Assembly (NCBI RefSeq): GCF_014174475.1
Contig: NZ_JACJUD010000005.1
Coordinates: 248,001 to 312,000, forward strand
Length of the DNA stretch: 64,000 nucleotides
Reading direction: 5' to 3'
Source of the DNA: Aquipseudomonas ullengensis
Lineage (GTDB): Bacteria; Pseudomonadota; Gammaproteobacteria; Pseudomonadales; Pseudomonadaceae
Shown here: positions 15,510 to 24,760 of the stretch, piece by piece
Layout of the letters: each line of letters opens with the position of its first letter
How positions within the stretch are numbered: position 1 is the stretch's first letter
Translations under genes and position numbers: made by a program
The notes under the pieces: generated by a model
The model's database searches: none
What the model was told of the DNA's origin: nothing
The model's input: the letters and a program-made list of their open reading frames with translations, nothing else

Positions 15510-16163
15510 ATGCCTCTGATTTCTCCACAGCGCCGGCGCATGGCGCTCGTGGCCCTGGTGATGTTCCACATCCTCATCATCATCGCCAGCAACTACCTGG
15601 TGCAGCTGCCGATCACCCTGTTCGGCTGGCACACCACCTGGGGCGCCTTCAGCTTCCCGTTCATCTTCCTGGCCACCGACCTGACCGTGCGCCTGCTGGG
15701 TAAGCGCCCGGCGCGCCTGGTGATCGCCCGGGTGATGCTGCCGGCGCTGCTGGTGTCCTACATCGTCTCGGTGCTGTTCCAGGAAGCCAGTTTCCGTGGC
15801 TTCGCTGCGCTGCTGGAGTTCAACGACTTCGTCCTGCGCATCTCCCTGGCCAGCTTCTTCGCCTACGCCTTCGGCCAGATCCTCGACATCCAGGTCTTCG
15901 ACCGCCTGCGCCGCCTGTCGCAATGGTGGGTCGCCCCCACCGTATCGACCATCTTCGGCAACCTGCTGGACACCTTCGTGTTCTTCGCCGTGGCCTTCTG
16001 GCACAGCAGCAACCCGTTCATGGCCGAGCACTGGGTGGAAATCGCCACGGTCGACTACGGCGTCAAGCTGAGCATCAGCCTGCTGCTGTTCGTACCGCTG
16101 TACGGCATGTTGCTCAACGCCATCCTGCGCTTGCTGGCCGGGCGCGACAGTGTCGCCACCTGA
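15510..16163 (+). CDS. yhhQ: Queuosine precursor transporter, YhhQ/VUT family
   Basis: This 217-residue inner-membrane protein has about six helices. It has the VUT/YhhQ family segments FSFPFIFLATDLTVRLLGK and the region around FRISLASFFAYAFGQILDIQVFDRLR and FGNLLDTFVFF. YhhQ of E. coli imports 7-cyano- and 7-aminomethyl-7-deazaguanine for queuosine tRNA modification. The preQ1-I riboswitch at 15472 independently supports that role. It is monocistronic, with a sigma-70 promoter at 15418. Confidence 0.92.
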   Translation: MPLISPQRRRMALVALVMFHILIIIASNYLVQLPITLFGWHTTWGAFSFPFIFLATDLTVRLLGKRPARLVIARVMLPALLVSYIVSVLFQEASFRGFAALLEFNDFVLRISLASFFAYAFGQILDIQVFDRLRRLSQWWVAPTVSTIFGNLLDTFVFFAVAFWHSSNPFMAEHWVEIATVDYGVKLSISLLLFVPLYGMLLNAILRLLAGRDSVAT

Positions 16164-16258
16164 TCGCATAAACGTAGATTTCAGCCAGACTCAAGGGTGT
16201 GCGCGGAACGCACGCCACTGGCTGTGTTCCACTGTTTGTCCCCCTCACGGAGTCGATC

Positions 16259-16663
16259 ATGTCCCGATCCTTTTGCCTGCTGACCACCGGTCTGGCCCTG
16301 AGCCTGGCCCTGAACAGCGCCAGCGCGGCGCCCAAGCACGATAAACACGACAAGCACGGTGACGACAGCGATATCCAGGTCGACCTGCGCGGCCCGAGCA
16401 TCGATATCGGCCAGGTGCGCATCATCCTCGGCGACAACCGCGAGCTGATCGGACCCGCGCAATCCCTGCCGCCGGGCATCCGCAAGAACCTGGCGCGCGG
16501 CAAGCCGCTGCCTCCCGGCATCGCCAAGCGCTTCGACGGGCGGGTACTGAACCAATTGCCGCGCTACGACGGCTACGAGTGGAAACAGGCCGGCAGCGAC
16601 GTGGTACTGGTCGCCATCGCCACCGGGTTGATCTACGAGGTTCTGCAAAACGTGCTGGATTGA
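16259..16663 (+). CDS. CigR/RcnB-like exported protein
   Basis: This 134-residue protein has a signal peptide (residues 1-23, cleavage after ASA), then a His/Asp/Lys-rich stretch (PKHDKHDKHGDD) that could bind metal. The C-terminal domain has LPPGIRKNLARGKPLPPGIAKR and a final hydrophobic VVLVAIATGLIYEVLQ segment. The repeated LPPG motif is the hallmark of the CigR/RcnB-like family. CigR was named as an anti-virulence factor in Salmonella; the function here is unknown. The ATG at 16259 is preceded by ACGGAG. It is probably periplasmic or membrane-attached. Confidence 0.75.
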   Translation: MSRSFCLLTTGLALSLALNSASAAPKHDKHDKHGDDSDIQVDLRGPSIDIGQVRIILGDNRELIGPAQSLPPGIRKNLARGKPLPPGIAKRFDGRVLNQLPRYDGYEWKQAGSDVVLVAIATGLIYEVLQNVLD

Positions 16664-16748
16664 GCGGCCGGGGAAACTTTGCCCGGCAATCCGACTCCAC
16701 AGTTGAGGAGGCCTGTTCCGGCCCCGCATCGCTGTTGGGGGCACCTGC

Positions 16749-17300
16749 ATGAAACCCGCATTGATCTACTACGTGGCCGCCAGCCTGGACGGCTACATCG
16801 CGCGCCCAGATGGCCAGGGCGACTGGCTAGAGAGCATCCAAGCGGCCAGGAACGACCACGGCTACAACTCCTTCTACGACGGCATCGACGCCCTGCTCAT
16901 GGGCCGTGGCACCTTCAATACCCTGCTCGCCCTCGATGGCGACTGGCCCTACCCCGGCAAGCCGTGCATGGTGCTGACGCGCAACCCCGAGGAACAATTG
17001 CCGGTTGATGTGGTGATGCGCCACTGCACCCCGGCCGAAGGCCTGGCGGAACTGGCCGAACAAGGCTGCAAACGGGTCTGGCTGGTTGGTGGTGGCTCAC
17101 TGGCGGGCAACTGCTTCGCCGCCGGCCTGCTCGATGAGCTGGTGGTCAGCCTGGTGCCCTACCTGCTGGGTGCCGGCATTCCGCTGCTCTCCACCGGCCT
17201 CGAACGCCCGCTGAAGCTGCTGGAACAACGCAGCTTCGCCAATGGCGTGGTGCAGTTGCACTACCAGGTTCTGCAGGAAAGCCAGCAGGACGCCGCCTAA
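16749..17300 (+). CDS. Dihydrofolate reductase-fold protein (RibD C-terminal family)
   Basis: This 183-residue cytoplasmic protein is of the DHFR/RibD-C fold. ALIYYVAASLDGYIARPDG is the first strand and substrate loop, DALLMGRGTFN is the usual MGRxT motif, and VWLVGGGSLAGNCFAAGLLDELVVSLVPYLLGAGIPL gives the NADPH glycine motif and closing strands. It is not the essential FolA; these paralogues have unknown substrates. It is separated from the CigR-like gene by 85 bases and may be transcribed with it. Confidence 0.82.
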   Translation: MKPALIYYVAASLDGYIARPDGQGDWLESIQAARNDHGYNSFYDGIDALLMGRGTFNTLLALDGDWPYPGKPCMVLTRNPEEQLPVDVVMRHCTPAEGLAELAEQGCKRVWLVGGGSLAGNCFAAGLLDELVVSLVPYLLGAGIPLLSTGLERPLKLLEQRSFANGVVQLHYQVLQESQQDAA

Positions 17301-17316
17301 CCGCCTTCGCTCGAAT

Positions 17317-17338
17317 CGCGGGTTGCACCCGCCCTACA
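17317..17338. repeat. Half copy of the GTAGGGCGGGTG-type repeat
   Basis: CGCGGGTTGCACCCGCCCTACA is one arm of the palindromic repeat seen complete at 39059, 41546, 45017 and 55084. It overlaps the last bases of the convergent gene ending at 17334. Confidence 0.6.
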
Positions 17339-18227
17339 GGCGCCGTGCCTGCTTGCGCAGCAGGCGCGCGCTGTCCCAGCCGGTCAGCAGCACGGCCAGC
17401 CAGATCGGCCCGTAGGTCCACAGTTGCTGCGGATTGAATGCCTCACCGAGAAACACCACCGCCACGCCGAACAACAGCACCGGTTCGACATAGCTGAGGA
17501 TGCCGAACAACCCCAGCGGCAGCAGGCGACTGGCGGCCATCATCGCGCCGAACGCCAGTGCGCTGAGCAGCCCCAACCCCGGCAACAGCCACCACAGCTG
17601 CGGCACCTGGTCGAACACGCCGACCGGGCCATGGGCATGGATCAGCCAGATCGCCAACGGCGCCAGCACCAGCATCTCCAGAATGAAGCCGGACAAGGCA
17701 TCCAGGCGCATCCAGCGGCGCAGCATGAAATACGGCGGATACCCCAGCGCCGCCACCAGGGTGACCCAGGAAAACGCGCGGGTCAGCCACAGTTCATGAG
17801 CCACCCCGAGCAGCGCGCAGGCCACGGCGATGCGCTGCAACGGACGCAGGCGCTCGCCATAGAACAACCGCCCTACCAGCACCATGGCCAGTGGCAGCAA
17901 GAAGTAACCGAGGGACACATCCAGCATGCGCCCGGACAGCGGCGCCCAGACGAACAACAGCCACTGCACACCCATCAGCAATGCCGCCACCGGCAAGGCT
18001 GCCAGCAGCAGCGGCTCACGGCGCAGGCGGACAAACGCGGCACCCAGCACCGCCCACTGGCGCGACAGGGCCACCAGCAGCAACACCGCGGGAATCGACC
18101 AGAGCACCCGCTGGGCAAATACCTGCACGCCATCCAGCGGCGCCAGTTCCTGCACGTAGCCTGGAATCAGCACGAACAGCAGCGATGCGATGATCGACAG
18201 CGCCACGCCACGTCCCGAAAGCCTCAT
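17334..18227 (-). CDS. rarD: EamA-family transporter, RarD-type
   Basis: This 297-residue inner-membrane protein has ten predicted helices in two EamA halves. It starts MRLSGRGVALSIIASLLFVLIPGYVQELAPLDGVQVFAQRVLWSIPAVLL, where the Arg in the AQRVLWS context is typical of RarD. The C-terminal half includes LSYVEPVLLFGVAVVFLGEAF. The ATG at 18227 is chosen because the upstream 45 codons are low-complexity and lack a ribosome site; AGGAGCAAGGGC precedes this ATG. RarD was linked to chloramphenicol tolerance in Pseudomonas; its natural substrate is not known. Confidence 0.85.
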   Translation of the reverse strand: MRLSGRGVALSIIASLLFVLIPGYVQELAPLDGVQVFAQRVLWSIPAVLLLVALSRQWAVLGAAFVRLRREPLLLAALPVAALLMGVQWLLFVWAPLSGRMLDVSLGYFLLPLAMVLVGRLFYGERLRPLQRIAVACALLGVAHELWLTRAFSWVTLVAALGYPPYFMLRRWMRLDALSGFILEMLVLAPLAIWLIHAHGPVGVFDQVPQLWWLLPGLGLLSALAFGAMMAASRLLPLGLFGILSYVEPVLLFGVAVVFLGEAFNPQQLWTYGPIWLAVLLTGWDSARLLRKQARRL

Positions 18228-18374
18228 GCCCTTGCTCCTGCGTCTGCGAAAAGTCGGCGACCTTACACCATCATGGGTTGCCCGCGAGTGATCCGCCTCT
18301 GCGCGGGCCCGCAGAGAGAGTCTGGTCGATCCCAGCGCACAGGCCGATGTCGCTAACGGCATAGCACCAGGTAT

Positions 18375-18406
18375 AAAAAAACCGGCTGATCAGCACGATC
18401 AGCCGG
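18375..18406 (-). terminator. Terminator of the azoreductase gene
   Basis: Read on the minus strand, CCGGCTGATC and GATCAGCCGG pair around a five-base loop and are followed by a T-run (plus-strand A-run at 18375-18381). It lies about 50 bases after the azoR stop. Confidence 0.85.
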
Positions 18407-18457
18407 CGGAGCGCACCCGAGGCCGGGTGCAAGGAGAGCAATGGATGCAACGGCGAA

Positions 18458-19057
18458 TCAGGCGACCTGGGCCAACTGCTCGCGGGCCTTGGCCAAGCCT
18501 TTTTCGAGGAACTCGGCGCCCAAGTTCAGGCCTTCGGCATGGATGAAGGTCACGTCATGGATGCCGACGAAGGCCAGCGCCTGGCGCAGGTAGGGTTCCT
18601 GGTGATCCATCGGGCTGCCGCTGTAGACGCCGCCACGGGCAGTCAGGACGAAGGCGCGCTTGCCGGTGAGCAGGCCTTGCGGGCCGGTCTCGGTGTACTT
18701 GAAGGTGACACCGGCGCGCAGCACATGGTCCAGCCAGGACTTCAGGGTGCTGGGAATGGCGAAGTTGTACATCGGCGCCGCCAGCACCAGCACGTCGGCG
18801 GCCAGCAGCTCATCGGTCAGCAGGTTGGAGCGGGCAGCAGCGGCGCGTTCCACTTCGTTCTGCTGGTCGGCCGGTTTCATCCAGCCACTGAGCAGGTCGA
18901 TGTCCAGGTGCGGCACCTGCTCAACGGCCAGGTCGCGCACCTTGATCGAATCCTGCGGGTTGGCGGCTTGCCACTGGCCGATGAAGTCGGCAGTCAGTTG
19001 GCGGGATACGGAACCTTCGGTGCGGGCGCTGCTTTCGATAACCAGGACACGGGACAT
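18458..19057 (-). CDS. azoR: FMN-dependent NADH-azoreductase
   Basis: This 199-residue flavodoxin-fold oxidoreductase reduces quinones and azo compounds with NADH. The FMN phosphate loop is SSARTEGSVSRQLT (residues 8-21), the FMN-contacting APMYNFAIPSTLKSWLDHVLRAGVTF is at about 95, and TARGGVYSG at about 140 is typical of AzoR. The ATG at 19057 follows GGAG. It has its own terminator and is a single-gene unit. Pseudomonas usually has several AzoR paralogues with different substrates. Confidence 0.92.
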   Translation of the reverse strand: MSRVLVIESSARTEGSVSRQLTADFIGQWQAANPQDSIKVRDLAVEQVPHLDIDLLSGWMKPADQQNEVERAAAARSNLLTDELLAADVLVLAAPMYNFAIPSTLKSWLDHVLRAGVTFKYTETGPQGLLTGKRAFVLTARGGVYSGSPMDHQEPYLRQALAFVGIHDVTFIHAEGLNLGAEFLEKGLAKAREQLAQVA

Positions 19058-19197
19058 GGGGCTGATCTCCATCGGGTTGTTGTGCGTCGATGGAGAAAGG
19101 TTATGCCGAGCAATATCGATTAAAAAGCGCAAATATCCGCTGCAAATTATCGATTAAGTTGATTTGTCAGCAGCCCCGCACTAGGCTGCTGCCAGGC

Positions 19198-19512
19198 TTA
19201 TTTCGGCTCGCAGGTCAGCTCGATACGCAGCTTGATGATGTTGCGACCGAAGCGCGAGGTGAGGTTGGTGGTCGCCCCCGCCTTGACGTCGGTCCGGCGG
19301 GTACGCGGCGCTTCGGGGCCATTGCGGAATACCGCCGTGCAGGTCGCATCGGCCTCGCCGTAGTTGTAGAGAATGACCGCGCCGATGTTGCTGTCCACGT
19401 CCTGGGTGGTGGCGGAGATTTCCGCACCATTGAGCTGCTTGCTCAGTTCCACCGGGTAGGCAACAGCGGTCAGCGGCAGCAGGGCGACGATCGCCAGGCA
19501 GAGTTTTTTCAT
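19198..19512 (-). CDS. Small exported protein of unknown function
   Basis: This 104-residue protein has an 18-residue signal peptide (MKKLCLAIVALLPLTAVA). The mature domain is beta-rich (GAVILYNYGEADATCTAVFRNGPEAPRTRRT) with two cysteines (in DATCTAVF and ELTCEP) that could form a disulfide. I chose the ATG at 19512 over the one at 19518 because AAGGAG is seven bases away, against one. Related Pseudomonas proteins exist, but I know of no established function. It diverges from the LysR gene by 48 bases, so that regulator may act on it. Confidence 0.75.
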   Translation of the reverse strand: MKKLCLAIVALLPLTAVAYPVELSKQLNGAEISATTQDVDSNIGAVILYNYGEADATCTAVFRNGPEAPRTRRTDVKAGATTNLTSRFGRNIIKLRIELTCEPK

Positions 19513-19560
19513 CGGCATTCTCCTTGAAAGGATGCACAGAGTAGTGAAGAGGACCCGGCG

Positions 19561-20487
19561 ATGAAAGCGCCCCGTGTCACCCTGGATCAATGGCGCACGC
19601 TGCAGGCGGTCGTCGACCACAGCGGCTTCGCCCAGGCCGCCGAAGCCTTGCACCGTTCGCAGTCGTCGGTGAGTTACACGGTGGCGCGCATGCAGGAGCA
19701 GCTTGGCGTGCCGTTGCTGCGCATCGACGGGCGCAAGGCGGTGCTCACCGAAGCCGGTGAAGTGCTGCTGCGCCGCTCGCGGCACCTGGTCAAGCAGGCC
19801 AGCCAGCTGGAGGAATTGGCGCACCACATGGAGCAAGGCTGGGAAGCCGAAGTGCGCCTGGTGGTGGATGCCGCCTACCCCACCGCCAACCTGGTGCGCG
19901 CGCTTTCCGCCTTCATGCCACAGAGCCGCGGTTGCCGCGTGCGCCTGCGCGAGGAAGTGCTGTCCGGGGTCGAGGAAGTGCTGCGCGAGGGCTCCGCCGA
20001 CCTGGCCATCAGCAGCCTGGATCTCACTGGCTACCTGGGCATGGAGCTGAGCGAAGTCGACTTCATCGCCGTGGCCCACCCGGAGCACCCGCTGCATCGC
20101 CTGCAGCGCACCATCAGCTTCCAGGACCTGGAAAGCCAGATGCAGGTGGTGATCCGCGATTCCGGCCGCCTGCAGCCGCGCGATGTCGGCTGGCTCGGTG
20201 CCGAACAGCGCTGGACGGTCGGCAGCCTGTCCACCGCACGCACCTTCGTCAGCAGCGGCCTGGGCTTCGCCTGGCTGCCGCAGCACGTGATCAGCCGCGA
20301 GCTGCAGGAAGGCCTGCTCAAACCGCTGCCGATGGAACAGGGTGGCATTCGCAAGCCACGCTTCTACCTTTACAGCAACAAGGATCGGGTTCTCGGCCCG
20401 GCCACGCAGATTCTCATCGAGTTGATCAAGAACTTCGACAACGCGGCGCTGGACGCTCCTTTCGCAGCACCACTCTCGGCCAATTGA
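19561..20487 (+). CDS. LysR family transcriptional regulator
   Basis: This 308-residue regulator has an N-terminal helix-turn-helix (LDQWRTLQAVVDHSGFAQAAEALHRSQSSVSYTVARMQEQLGVPLL, residues 8-53) and a LysR substrate-binding domain from about 90. It starts at the ATG at 19561 after AGAGGA. It is followed nine bases later by a hydrolase and then a cyclophilin, forming a likely three-gene unit. The effector and targets are unknown; the divergent exported-protein gene at 19512 is one candidate target. Confidence 0.88.
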   Translation: MKAPRVTLDQWRTLQAVVDHSGFAQAAEALHRSQSSVSYTVARMQEQLGVPLLRIDGRKAVLTEAGEVLLRRSRHLVKQASQLEELAHHMEQGWEAEVRLVVDAAYPTANLVRALSAFMPQSRGCRVRLREEVLSGVEEVLREGSADLAISSLDLTGYLGMELSEVDFIAVAHPEHPLHRLQRTISFQDLESQMQVVIRDSGRLQPRDVGWLGAEQRWTVGSLSTARTFVSSGLGFAWLPQHVISRELQEGLLKPLPMEQGGIRKPRFYLYSNKDRVLGPATQILIELIKNFDNAALDAPFAAPLSAN

Positions 20488-20496
20488 GGTAGCCCC

Positions 20497-21321
20497 ATGT
20501 CCTATTTCGAGCGCGACGGCTGTCAACTGCACTATGAAGACCGCGGCCAGGGCGAGCCCGTGCTGCTGGTCCACGGCCTCGGCTCGAGCATTCAGGACTG
20601 GGAGTTCCAGATACCGGAGCTGGTCAGGACGCGCCGCGTGCTGGCCATCGATGTACGCGGCCACGGCCGTTCCGGCAAGCCGCACACGCGCTATCAGATG
20701 ACCGACTTCTCCGCCGACGTGGCCGGCCTGATCGAGCACCTCGGCCTGAGCCAGGTGCACCTGGTCGGCATCTCCATGGGCGGCATGATCGCCTTCCAGC
20801 TCGGAGTCGACCGCCCCGAACTGCTCAAGAGCCTGACCATCGTCAACAGCGCCCCGGAAGTCATCGCCCGCACCCTCAGCGAGCGCTGGCAACTGACCAA
20901 GCGCAAGGTGCTGTCGCGCGTGCTCAGCCTGGAAACCATCGGCAAGGGCCTGGGCCGCATCCTCTTCCCGCGCCCGGAGCAGGCGCCGCTGCGGCAGAAG
21001 ATCGAGCAACGCTGGGCCGAGAACGACAAGCCCGCCTACCTCGCCAGCCTCGACGCCATCCTCGGCTGGGGCGTGCGCGAACGCCTGGCTGCGATCACCT
21101 GCCCGACCCTGGTGGTCAGCGCCGACCGCGACTACACCCCGGTGGCGCATAAAGAGGCTTACGTGCGTGAGCTGTCCAATGCCCAACTGGTGGTGATCGA
21201 ACAATCGCGCCACGCCACGCCGATGGACCAGCCAGAACGTTTCAACACCGCCCTGATCGCCTTCCTCGATCAGGTCGAACTGACCTGCCAACCTGCCACC
21301 AAGGAACCGCAACCATGCTGA
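20497..21321 (+). CDS. Alpha/beta-fold hydrolase
   Basis: This 274-residue hydrolase has a clear catalytic triad: Ser in GISMGG (about residue 91), Asp in SADRDYTP and His in [10 protein letters not shown]. The oxyanion region is [13 protein letters not shown]. It has no signal peptide. It resembles 3-oxoadipate enol-lactonase and related C-C or ester hydrolases, but nothing nearby belongs to an aromatic pathway, so the substrate is open. It follows the LysR gene by nine bases and overlaps the cyclophilin gene by seven. Confidence 0.85.
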   Translation: MSYFERDGCQLHYEDRGQGEPVLLVHGLGSSIQDWEFQIPELVRTRRVLAIDVRGHGRSGKPHTRYQMTDFSADVAGLIEHLGLSQVHLVGISMGGMIAFQLGVDRPELLKSLTIVNSAPEVIARTLSERWQLTKRKVLSRVLSLETIGKGLGRILFPRPEQAPLRQKIEQRWAENDKPAYLASLDAILGWGVRERLAAITCPTLVVSADRDYTPVAHKEAYVRELSNAQLVVIEQSRHATPMDQPERFNTALIAFLDQVELTCQPATKEPQPC

Positions 21322-21875
21322 ACAAGATCCTCCTCGCCGCCTGCAGCCTGCTCCTCAGCGCCACCCTGCAAGCCGCGCCGACGCCCCTGCCCCACGTTGT
21401 GCTGACCACCAGCTACGGCGATATTGAAATCGAACTGGCGGCGGACAAGGCGCCGATCAGCACGCAGAACTTCCTCGGCTACGTCGACGCCGGCTTCTAC
21501 GCCGGCACCCAGTTCCACCGCGTGATCCCTGGCTTCATGATCCAGGGCGGCGGTTTCGATGCCGACCTCAAGCAGAAAGACACCTTCAAGCCGATCAAGA
21601 ACGAAGCCGACAACGGCCTGCGCAACCTGCGCGGCACCGTGGCGATGGCGCGCACCAACGACGTCAACTCGGCCACCAGCCAGTTCTTCATCAACCACAA
21701 GGACAACGACTTCCTCGACCACGGCAGCCGTGGCTTCGGCTATGCCGTATTCGGCAAGGTGGTGCGCGGCATGGACGTGGTCGACCGCATCGCCAGCGTA
21801 CAGACCGGCAACCGCGGCATGCTGCAGAACGTACCGAGCAAACCGGTGATGATCCTGTCGGCGAAGAAGCTGTAA
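21315..21875 (+). CDS. ppiA: Periplasmic peptidyl-prolyl cis-trans isomerase (cyclophilin)
   Basis: This 186-residue cyclophilin has a 20-residue signal peptide (ending LQAA), so it acts in the periplasm. The catalytic Arg lies in [15 protein letters not shown], and the active-site segments [20 protein letters not shown] and [19 protein letters not shown] are complete. The ATG at 21315 overlaps the hydrolase stop by seven bases, indicating translational coupling. Confidence 0.92.
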   Translation: MLNKILLAACSLLLSATLQAAPTPLPHVVLTTSYGDIEIELAADKAPISTQNFLGYVDAGFYAGTQFHRVIPGFMIQGGGFDADLKQKDTFKPIKNEADNGLRNLRGTVAMARTNDVNSATSQFFINHKDNDFLDHGSRGFGYAVFGKVVRGMDVVDRIASVQTGNRGMLQNVPSKPVMILSAKKL

Positions 21876-21889
21876 GAGCCCGCCTCGTT

Positions 21890-21921
21890 GTGGTGGATAA
21901 GCAGAGCGTTATCCACCCTAC
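21890..21921. repeat. Short palindrome of the GTGGAT-AAC/ATCCACCCTAC type
   Basis: TGGTGGATAA and TTATCCACCCTACA are inverted around GCAGAGCG. Similar units occur at 29123-29153 and 55219-55292. It lies between the convergent cyclophilin and acyltransferase-like genes and could also act as a terminator. Confidence 0.55.
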
Positions 21922-21995
21922 AAACTCTGCAACCCGCGCTGGATGGAAAACTGCGAAGCATTTTCCACCCCTGCCCCCTCAAGCAGCAGCCTGAC

Positions 21996-23126
21996 TCAAT
22001 CGCCGCCCTGGCGATACGGCAACAGGCTGCGCGCCTCTTCGGCATAAGCCAGCACCCCAGCCGTTTCTTCCTCAAGAAACGCCGCCACTGCCGCGCGCAA
22101 GCCCGGGTGCAGCAGGTAGTGCCAGGAGCGCGTGATCACCGGCTCAAAGCCGCGAATCAGCTTGTGCTCGCCTTGGGCGCCAGCATCGAAACGCTGCAGA
22201 CCGGCGCCGATGGCCAGTTCCAATCCCTGGTAGAAACAGGTCTCGAAGTGCAGGCGATCGAAGTCGCCGAGGCAGCCCCAATACCGGCCGTAGAAGGTTT
22301 CGCCATCCACCAGGCTGAAGGCCATCGCCACCGGCCGTGAGCCCTGGCGCGCGGTGACCACGCGGATAGCCTCGGGCATGCGCTCGGCCAGCAGGCTGAA
22401 GAACGCTCGCGTCAGGTACGGTGCGCGGCCGCGCTGGTGGTAGGTGTTGGCGTAGCAGGCGTAGACGAAGTCCCACTCCAGCTCATCCAGCTCGCCGCCC
22501 TGCTGCCAGCGGAACTCGATGCCGTGCCCGGCCACCTGGTCGCACTCCTTGCGCACCTGCTTGCGCTTGCGTGAGGTGAATGCGTCGAGGAAATCCTGGA
22601 AGTCGCGGTAGCCCCGGTTGAACCAGTGGTACTGGCAGCCGATGCGCTGCAACCAGCCCTCACGCCCATCCAGCAGGGCATCGGCCTGGGCTTCGGTGAA
22701 GTTGATATGCAGGCTGGACAGGCCTTGCGCCGGCAACTCGGCCACCAGCTCATCGAGCAACTGCGCGCAGGCGTGTTGATCACCCAGCAGGCGTGCGCCG
22801 GTGACCGGGCTGAACGGCACCGCGCCGAGTAACTTGGGGTAGTAGGCGATACCGGCGCGGTGACAGGCATCGGCCCAGCCCATGTCGAACACATACTCGC
22901 CGTAGGAGTGCGCCTTCACGTAGGCCGGCAGTGCCGCCAGCGGCGTGCCATCGGCGGCGCAGAGCAGGCGGTGCGAGGCCTGCCAACCGCTGCGCCCGCC
23001 GACGCTGCCGCTGTCTTCCAGGGCCGACAGAAAGGCGTGACGCAGGAAAGGCTGCGGCTCGGGCAGCAAGGCATCCCAGGCGTCGGGCGAGAGTTGGTCG
23101 AGGTGCGGCAGGGTTCGAATCGGCAT
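21996..23126 (-). CDS. GNAT/FemAB-like family protein (COG3146 type)
   Basis: This 376-residue protein belongs to the family annotated as peptidoglycan-biosynthesis/GNAT-like. Diagnostic segments are PFLRHAFLSALEDSGSVG, SLHINFTEAQ, a central RKRKQVRKECDQV, YHQRGRAPYLTRAFF, and GRYWGCLGDFDRLHFETCFYQGLELAI. The ATG at 23126 gives the usual N-terminus; an in-frame extension to 23183 lies inside the upstream terminator. The terminator T-run ends only 28 bases before this start, leaving little room for a promoter. The acceptor and donor are unknown. Confidence 0.82.
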   Translation of the reverse strand: MPIRTLPHLDQLSPDAWDALLPEPQPFLRHAFLSALEDSGSVGGRSGWQASHRLLCAADGTPLAALPAYVKAHSYGEYVFDMGWADACHRAGIAYYPKLLGAVPFSPVTGARLLGDQHACAQLLDELVAELPAQGLSSLHINFTEAQADALLDGREGWLQRIGCQYHWFNRGYRDFQDFLDAFTSRKRKQVRKECDQVAGHGIEFRWQQGGELDELEWDFVYACYANTYHQRGRAPYLTRAFFSLLAERMPEAIRVVTARQGSRPVAMAFSLVDGETFYGRYWGCLGDFDRLHFETCFYQGLELAIGAGLQRFDAGAQGEHKLIRGFEPVITRSWHYLLHPGLRAAVAAFLEEETAGVLAYAEEARSLLPYRQGGD

Positions 23127-23153
23127 GGGCGCAGTCTGGCCTGTCGTCCCTGC

Positions 23154-23180
23154 AAAAAAAAGCCCGTCGAGGGGACGGGC
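23154..23180 (-). terminator. Terminator downstream of dctA
   Basis: On the minus strand GCCCGTC pairs with GACGGGC around CCCTC and is followed by eight T residues. A second hairpin (CCGCCCGAATCCGGGCGG, 23190-23207) precedes it. Confidence 0.8.
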
Positions 23181-23254
23181 CAAGAGTAACCGCCCGAATC
23201 CGGGCGGTGAGGATCATCCAGGGCCGTTCAGCCCTGGCGAATGAGTAGCGGCGC

Positions 23255-24550
23255 TTAGCGAGCAGTTTCCGGGTAGCTAACCTGCGGCAGCGCCGGGTTG
23301 CCGTCCAGCTCGCGCTGCAGGGTGGTTTCGTCGAGCTGCTTGCACCACTTGGCAACCACGATGGTGGCCACGCCATTGCCGATCAGGTTGGTCAACGCGC
23401 GGGCCTCCGACATGAAGCGGTCGATACCGAGGATCAGCGCCAGACCGGCCACCGGCAGATGGCCAACGGCAGACAGCGTCGCCGCCAGCACGATGAAGCC
23501 GCTGCCGGTCACGCCGGCCGCACCTTTGGAGGCGATCAGCAGCACCGCCAGCAGGGTGATCTGGTGCGTAATGTCCATCGGCGTATCAGTGGCCTGGGCG
23601 ATGAACACCGCCGCCATGGTCAGGTAGATCGAGGTGCCGTCGAGGTTGAACGAGTAGCCGGTAGGAATCACCAGGCCAACCACCGACTTGTTCGCGCCGA
23701 GCTTCTCCATCTTGTTCAGCATGCGCGGCAGGGCCGATTCCGAGGACGAGGTGCCGAGCACGATCAGCAGCTCTTCGCGGATGTACTTGATGAACTTGAG
23801 GATGCTGAAGCCGTGGGCCTTGGCGATGCCGCCGAGAACCACCAGGACGAACAGCACACAGGTGACGTAGAAGCAGATCATCAGCTGGCCCAGCTGCACC
23901 AGCGAGCCGACGCCGTACTGGCCGATGGTGAAGGCCATGGCACCGAAGGCACCGATGGGCGCGACCTTCATGATCATGTTGATGATGCCGAACATCACTT
24001 GGGCGATGCGGTCGATGAACTCCAGCACCGGCTTGCCGTAATCACCCATGCGCTGCAGGGCGAAGGCGAAGATCACCGAGAAGAACAGCACTTGCAGGAT
24101 ATCGCCGGTGGCGAAGGCGCCAACGATGGTGCTGGGGATCACGTTGAGCAGGAAGGCGATGGTGCTCTGCGACTCACCCGCCGCGGCATAAGCGGCAATG
24201 CCCTTGGTGTCGAGGGTGGTTGGGTCGACATGCATGCCGACGCCCGGCTGCACGATGTTGACCACGATCAGGCCGATCAGCAGGGCCACGGTGGAGACGA
24301 TCTCGAAATACAGCAGCGCATAACCGCCAGTCTTGCCCACGGCCTTCATGTCCTGCATGCCGGCGATACCGCTGACCACGGTGCAGAAGATGATCGGCGC
24401 GATGGCCATCTTGATCAGTTTGACGAAGCCATCACCCAACGGCTTCAGCGCAACGCCGACCTCCGGGTAGAAGTGACCGATGGCGATACCGATGGCGATG
24501 GCCACCAGCACTTGGGCGTACAGGCTCTTGTACAGCGGTTTGCGGGTCAT
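23255..24550 (-). CDS. dctA: C4-dicarboxylate/cation symporter DctA
   Basis: This 431-residue sodium- or proton-coupled transporter imports succinate, fumarate and malate. It has the DAACS family pattern: eight helices, the serine-rich hairpin [14 protein letters not shown] (about 270-283), and the NLDGTSIY motif (about 305) with the following substrate-binding [13 protein letters not shown]. It begins [21 protein letters not shown]. The ATG at 24550 follows AGAGGAA. A sigma-54 promoter (24673-24688, minus strand) and two upstream activator-like palindromes indicate DctB/DctD-type control. Confidence 0.93.
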   Translation of the reverse strand: MTRKPLYKSLYAQVLVAIAIGIAIGHFYPEVGVALKPLGDGFVKLIKMAIAPIIFCTVVSGIAGMQDMKAVGKTGGYALLYFEIVSTVALLIGLIVVNIVQPGVGMHVDPTTLDTKGIAAYAAAGESQSTIAFLLNVIPSTIVGAFATGDILQVLFFSVIFAFALQRMGDYGKPVLEFIDRIAQVMFGIINMIMKVAPIGAFGAMAFTIGQYGVGSLVQLGQLMICFYVTCVLFVLVVLGGIAKAHGFSILKFIKYIREELLIVLGTSSSESALPRMLNKMEKLGANKSVVGLVIPTGYSFNLDGTSIYLTMAAVFIAQATDTPMDITHQITLLAVLLIASKGAAGVTGSGFIVLAATLSAVGHLPVAGLALILGIDRFMSEARALTNLIGNGVATIVVAKWCKQLDETTLQRELDGNPALPQVSYPETAR

Positions 24551-24672
24551 GGCAGTTCCTCTCTTGCCGCGCCAGCCTCGATGTCTACGAGGGTGCGCAG
24601 CCGCGTTCAGCGCTAACCCTCCTGCACTGGAGGGATTTGTTGTGGGCTCCACCGGGGAGCTGTAGCGCTAAT

Positions 24673-24688
24673 TGCAGGGCGTGTGCCA
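24673..24688 (-). promoter_or_regulatory. Sigma-54 promoter of dctA
   Basis: On the minus strand TGGCACACGCCCTGCA has GG and GC ten bases apart, a near-perfect -24/-12 element. It lies about 125 bases before the dctA start. Confidence 0.78.
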
Positions 24689-24760
24689 TGTGCAAAAATT
24701 TAACTAAAGCCTTTAAAAACAATAGCTTAAATTATCTGCTCGTAATTTTAGCCAGGCGAT

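Noticed and set aside
19198..21312. 704-residue minus-strand frame
   Set aside because: Only its last 104 codons are real (the exported protein at 19198-19512). The rest is antisense to the LysR and hydrolase genes.
23108..23125. tRNA-like GGGTTCGAATC sequence
   Set aside because: It lies at the start of the COG3146-type gene and has no surrounding cloverleaf arms.
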